This document shows positions 60,655 to 64,000 of a stretch of DNA of 64,000 nucleotides, piece by piece. Position 1 is the stretch's first letter. Every line of letters starts with the position of its first letter. Source of the DNA: Hyaloperonospora brassicae (Eukaryota; Oomycota; Peronosporomycetes; Peronosporales; Peronosporaceae); assembly GCA_947650285.1 (NCBI GenBank), contig CANTFL010001170.1, positions 1 to 64,000 of the forward strand. The letters run 5' to 3'. The position numbers and the translations under genes are program-made. The notes beneath the pieces are model-generated. The model saw only the letters and a list, made by a program, of their open reading frames with translations. It searched no databases and had not been told where the DNA came from.

Positions 60655-61295
60655 GCGCTGGTGTATTTAGCAATAGTGCCCTGTGTATTTAGCCTCTCCC
60701 TATTTTTTCACGATGGTACAAACTCTCGCGCAAATACCGTAAGTTTGTAGCTAACTGTTCGTCCGAAACTGCGACTGGGTGCTGATTTAGATAAAGCTTC
60801 ATCCTGAGAAGGAAACATTTTTTAAAGTAATAGCATGATGATTTTCTAAATTATCTTGGTCATGGTGCTCAAAGTAGGGATGAAATTAAGACAGGTGCAT
60901 GAAGTGCTGAAAAGGTAACGATGTATGTATGTTGCGCTCGACTGTGAAGGGTATATGGACAATGTTTACGATCACGGCCGAAGGTTCGTGTAAAACGATA
61001 GGCGGTGTTGACTCTGACCACAACAAATATGAGAAAAGAAGTTTATTGGATCATCGGAATGTGCAGTCGAACATATGGATGATTCTTCGAGATAAATATA
61101 CCTATCAATCGTGAGATCCAGTTGCCGGAACGATCAACGATCGGTAAACGATTTTGATCGCGCTAGGGTTCCGCGGAGAAACATGCAACAAAGCAGGTTC
61201 TACACGATGTACAACCCATACTGACATACCACGTCCGTCTAGGCGCGAGAAGTTCACAATCGATGTCCATGAGCACTATGGTACGTTTTTCAACA
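60655..61295. other. Spacer downstream of the effector-type gene
   Basis: About 640 bp lying 3' of the minus-strand repeat-protein gene. A short repeat of GGTGTATTTAGC / TGTGTATTTAGC occurs at 60661-60700, and a 61-codon ORF at 60929-61114 is unassigned. A polyadenylation signal for the gene could not be singled out. Confidence 0.5.
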
Positions 61296-61682
61296 TCAAC
61301 TCTTGACAAGATCTTTCACAGTCTGTTTGATGTATATACTTCGTTCATTTGCTACGGCAACCATCCGTGCAATCTCGCCGTTGTCGAAACAATTTCGTAG
61401 ATACGCGAACATTTCATCACCAGCAATAGCAGGATGCAGCTCTCTGTACATTCCAATGTAAAGAACCAACGGTTCCAAGTTTCCGTACTCAACGCTGGTC
61501 TTTCCAGTATTGAGAAGCTTTAAGAACTTATGGACATGTTGGATGGGTACATCATGTTCCAGCCAATTCGTCAAGATCATGAGCTGCAGACACTCAAATC
61601 AACTTCTGTTTGCTGCATCGTTCTTAGCTTGCGTAAAAGCGCGCGAGTTCGGACACGTCATAACAGACCGTCAATAGATCCA
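61296..61682 (-). pseudogene. Frameshifted last repeat of the WY/LWY-type protein
   Basis: Beyond the stop of the upstream ORF, homology to the 156-residue repeat continues in other frames. IMDVADKFREAVVDESTV lies at about 61683-61733, then a second frame change in a TTTT run near 61640, an in-frame TGA near 61600, then a 94-codon open stretch 61296-61580 (TNWLEHDVPIQHVHKFLKLL, GEIARMV, VKDLVKS-stop). It has diverged more than the other repeats, which is usual for a terminal unit. Either the gene has lost its original C-terminus or homopolymer indels in the assembly have broken it. Without these breaks the protein would extend to 61296. Confidence 0.75.
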
Positions 61683-64000
61683 TCACCGTCGATTCATCGA
61701 CCACTGCTTCACGAAATTTATCAGCGACATCCATGATCGTAACGGAATTTTTTTTCTAAACTTCCACCGACTCACAAGATCTTTTAAAACCTGTTCAATG
61801 TTTGGTGACATCTCAAGTGCATCTACGATCATCCGTACCATCTCGTCATTGTTAAATAACACCCCTAGCACTTTAATTACATTCATGGACTTCTCAGGAT
61901 ACACCTCGTTGCACAGTGTCATGTATTGCACCAACGTTTCCATGTTCTCGAACTTGAGACCGGCCGTCCTAGCATCAGGGGGCTTCAGAAGCTTATGGAC
62001 AGCTTTGACGGATAATTTGTGCTGCAGCCAGTTCGTCAACATCGTCAGCTGTAGATGCTCAGCTTTCGCTCTGCTCGCCGTGTCTTTCTTAGCTAAAGAT
62101 AAAGCGCGCGCGAGGTCAGACACGTGATCATAGAACGCCAGCAGCAGATTCAGCACCGTCGTTTCATCGATCACTGCTTCACGGAATTTGTCAGCAACGT
62201 CCACGATCGAAATGGCACTGTTTTCCAGCTTCCAACGCTTCACAAGATCTCTCAAAATCTGTTTGATGTCAGGTGACATCTCCATTGCATCCGCGATCAT
62301 CCGTACTATCTCGCCATCGTCAAACTGGTTCCGTAAATACGTTAGGATACTCGTACGAGCTTGAGGATAATTCGTGTTGTACAGTGTCATGTATTGCACC
62401 AACGTTTCCATGTTCTCGAACTTGATACCGGCCGTCCTAGTATTAGGGGGCTCCAGAAGCTGGTAGGCAACCTTGACGGGTACTTTGTGCTGCAGCCAGC
62501 TTGTCAACATCGTCAGCTGTAGATGCTCAGCTTTCACTCTGCTCGCCGTGTCTTTCTTAGCTAAAGATAAAGCGCGCGCAAGGTCGTACACGTGACCATA
62601 GAACGCCAGCAGCAGATCCAGAACCGTCGTTTCATCGATCACTGCTTTACGGAACTTGTCAGCAATGTTCACGATCGAAATGGCACTATTTTCAAACTTC
62701 CAACGCTTCACAAGATCTCTCAAAATATGTTTGATGTCAGGTGACATCTCCATTGCATCCGCGATCATCCGTACTATCTCGCCATCTGCAAAGTAATGCC
62801 GTAAATATATTAGAATATCCATGTGAGCTTGAGGATAATTCGTGTTGTACAGTGTCATGTATTGAACCAACGTTTCCATGTTCTTGAACTTGAGACCGGC
62901 AGTCCTAGTATTAGGGGGCTTCAGAAGATTATAGACAAATTCGACGGGTTCCAATTTTTGTAGCCAGCTCGTCAGCATCGTGTGCTGTAGATGCTCAGCT
63001 TTCACTCTGCTCGCCGTGTCTTTCTTAGCTAAAGATAAAGCGCGCGCGAGGTCGTACTCGTGACCATAGAACGCCAGCAGCAGATTCAGCACCGCCGTTT
63101 CATCGATTACTGCTTCACGGAACTTGTCAGCAATGTCCACGATCGAAATAGCACTATTTTCCAACTTCCAAAGCTTCACAAGATCTCTCAAAATATGTTT
63201 GATGTCAGGTGACATCTCCATTGCATCCGCGATCATCCGTACTATCTCGCCATCTGCAAAGTAATGCCGTAAATATATTAGAATATCCATGTGAGCTTGA
63301 GGATAATTCGTGTTGTACAGTGTCATGTATTGAACCAACGTTTCCATGTTCTCGAACTTGAGACCGGCCGTCCTAGCATCAGGGGGCTCCAGAAGATTAT
63401 GGACAAATTGGACTGGTTCCAATTTTTGTAGCCAGCTCGTCAGCATCGTGTGCTGTAGATGCTCAGCTTTCACTCTGCTCGCCGTGTCTTTCTTAGCTAA
63501 ATATATGGCGCGCGCGAGGTCGTACTCGTGACCATAGAACGCCAGCAGCAGATTCAGCACCGCCGTTTCATCGATCACTGCTTCACGGAACTTGTCAGCA
63601 ATGTCTACGATCGAAATGGCACTATTTTCCAACTTCCAAAGCTTCACAAGATCTCTCAAAATATGTTCGATGTAGGGCGACATCTCCATTGCATCCGCGA
63701 TCATCCGTACTATCTCGCCATCGTCAAAATGGTTCCGTAAATACGTTAGGGTACTCGTACGAGCTTGAGGATAATTCGTGTTGTACAGTGTCATGTATTG
63801 CACCAACGTTTCCATGTTCTCGAACTTGATACCGGCCGTCCTAGTATTAGGGGGCTTCAAAAGCTTATGGACATCCTCGACGAGTACTTTGTCCTGCAGC
63901 CAGTTCGTCAACATCGTCAGCTGTAGATGCTCAGCTTTCACTCTGCTCGCCGTGTCTTTCTTAGCTAAAGATAAAGCGCGCGCGAGGTCGGACTCGTGAC
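61683..64000 (-). CDS. Tandem WY/LWY-repeat effector-type protein (5' end beyond window)
   Basis: Open for 772 codons from the right edge; the GTG at 63939-63941 is an internal valine and not a start, since the same frame and homology continue to 63999. The N-terminus, where a signal peptide and RxLR-type motif would lie, is outside. The protein is built of 156-residue units beginning at about 63938, 63470, 63002, 62534 and 62066. Each unit looks like two helical bundle modules. One has L...W...Y landmarks (YDLARALSLAKK, MLTSWLQ, METLVQYM). The other carries FADGEIVRMIADAMEMS, LVKLWKLENS and VLNLLLAFY. Such stacked (L)WY modules are the hallmark of oomycete host-translocated effectors, e.g. 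the PSR2-type architecture. The reading frame shifts at an eight-base A run (61748-61755), adding about 13 unrelated residues before the stop. No toxin-type enzymatic motif seen. Confidence 0.8.
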   Translation of the reverse strand, partial: HESDLARALSLAKKDTASRVKAEHLQLTMLTNWLQDKVLVEDVHKLLKPPNTRTAGIKFENMETLVQYMTLYNTNYPQARTSTLTYLRNHFDDGEIVRMIADAMEMSPYIEHILRDLVKLWKLENSAISIVDIADKFREAVIDETAVLNLLLAFYGHEYDLARAIYLAKKDTASRVKAEHLQHTMLTSWLQKLEPVQFVHNLLEPPDARTAGLKFENMETLVQYMTLYNTNYPQAHMDILIYLRHYFADGEIVRMIADAMEMSPDIKHILRDLVKLWKLENSAISIVDIADKFREAVIDETAVLNLLLAFYGHEYDLARALSLAKKDTASRVKAEHLQHTMLTSWLQKLEPVEFVYNLLKPPNTRTAGLKFKNMETLVQYMTLYNTNYPQAHMDILIYLRHYFADGEIVRMIADAMEMSPDIKHILRDLVKRWKFENSAISIVNIADKFRKAVIDETTVLDLLLAFYGHVYDLARALSLAKKDTASRVKAEHLQLTMLTSWLQHKVPVKVAYQLLEPPNTRTAGIKFENMETLVQYMTLYNTNYPQARTSILTYLRNQFDDGEIVRMIADAMEMSPDIKQILRDLVKRWKLENSAISIVDVADKFREAVIDETTVLNLLLAFYDHVSDLARALSLAKKDTASRAKAEHLQLTMLTNWLQHKLSVKAVHKLLKPPDARTAGLKFENMETLVQYMTLCNEVYPEKSMNVIKVLGVLFNNDEMVRMIVDALEMSPNIEQVLKDLVSRWKFRKKIPLRSWMSLINFVKQWSMNRR
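61684..63938 (-). repeat. 468-bp intragenic tandem repeat encoding the effector modules
   Basis: The coding region consists of direct 468-bp repeats, visible on the plus strand as the recurring GATGCTCAGCTTTC at about 62055, 62525, 62990, 63460 and 63925. The units starting at 63470 and 63002 are the most similar pair (both have the KLEPV segment and share a 60-bp stretch around the HMDILIYLRHYFADGE region), while the 62066 unit diverges in its second half. Repeat number is therefore likely to vary among strains through unequal crossing over. Confidence 0.85.

Overview
This window looks like a repeat-rich, gene-poor piece of an oomycete nuclear genome, most likely Peronosporales (a Phytophthora relative or a downy mildew). 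Three things support this. The right edge carries a tandem WY/LWY-type effector protein. The LTR retrotransposon has a Ty3/Gypsy pol followed by a second, archaeal-type RNase H and an antisense ORF. A pogo/Tigger-like transposase relic is present. The genus cannot be fixed from the sequence. I see no housekeeping gene and no intact tRNA or rRNA gene.

Layout. 1-10519: 22 head-to-tail copies of a 478-bp unit, nearly identical, running off the left edge, then a diverged 23rd copy to about 10880. Each unit is a dense chain of small perfect hairpins. 10880-19103: AT-rich, nothing recognised. 19104-20401 (-): frameshifted pogo/Tigger-like transposase pseudogene. 20402-29470: nothing recognised. 29471-36969: very old Ty3/Gypsy element whose two diverged LTR remnants flank degraded gag, RT, integrase and chromodomain pieces. 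38921-38996: tRNA-Val-like relic. 43036-43468: foldback (MITE-like) element. 44187-45210: about 1-kb non-autonomous TIR element containing a CA-rich triplet tract. 45779-57385: complete-length Ty3/Gypsy retrotransposon with almost identical LTRs but a heavily broken interior. 57386-61295: mostly blank, with a doubtful transposase remnant and a 63-bp tandem repeat. 61296-64000 (-): C-terminal part of a tandem-repeat effector-type protein, open to the right edge, with its last repeat frameshifted.

Read together, this is a transposon graveyard next to an effector gene, with elements of at least three decay levels: the nearly erased 29-37 kb element, the pogo relic, and the recently copied 45.8-57.4 kb element. 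The most unusual signal is the hairpin-tiled 478-bp array. Its few sequence variants, and the changes in the diverged edge copy, mostly avoid the predicted stems or turn a G-C pair into G-U in the plus-strand sense. That fits a structured RNA or a DNA-hairpin satellite and argues against the two small ORFs in each unit being genes.
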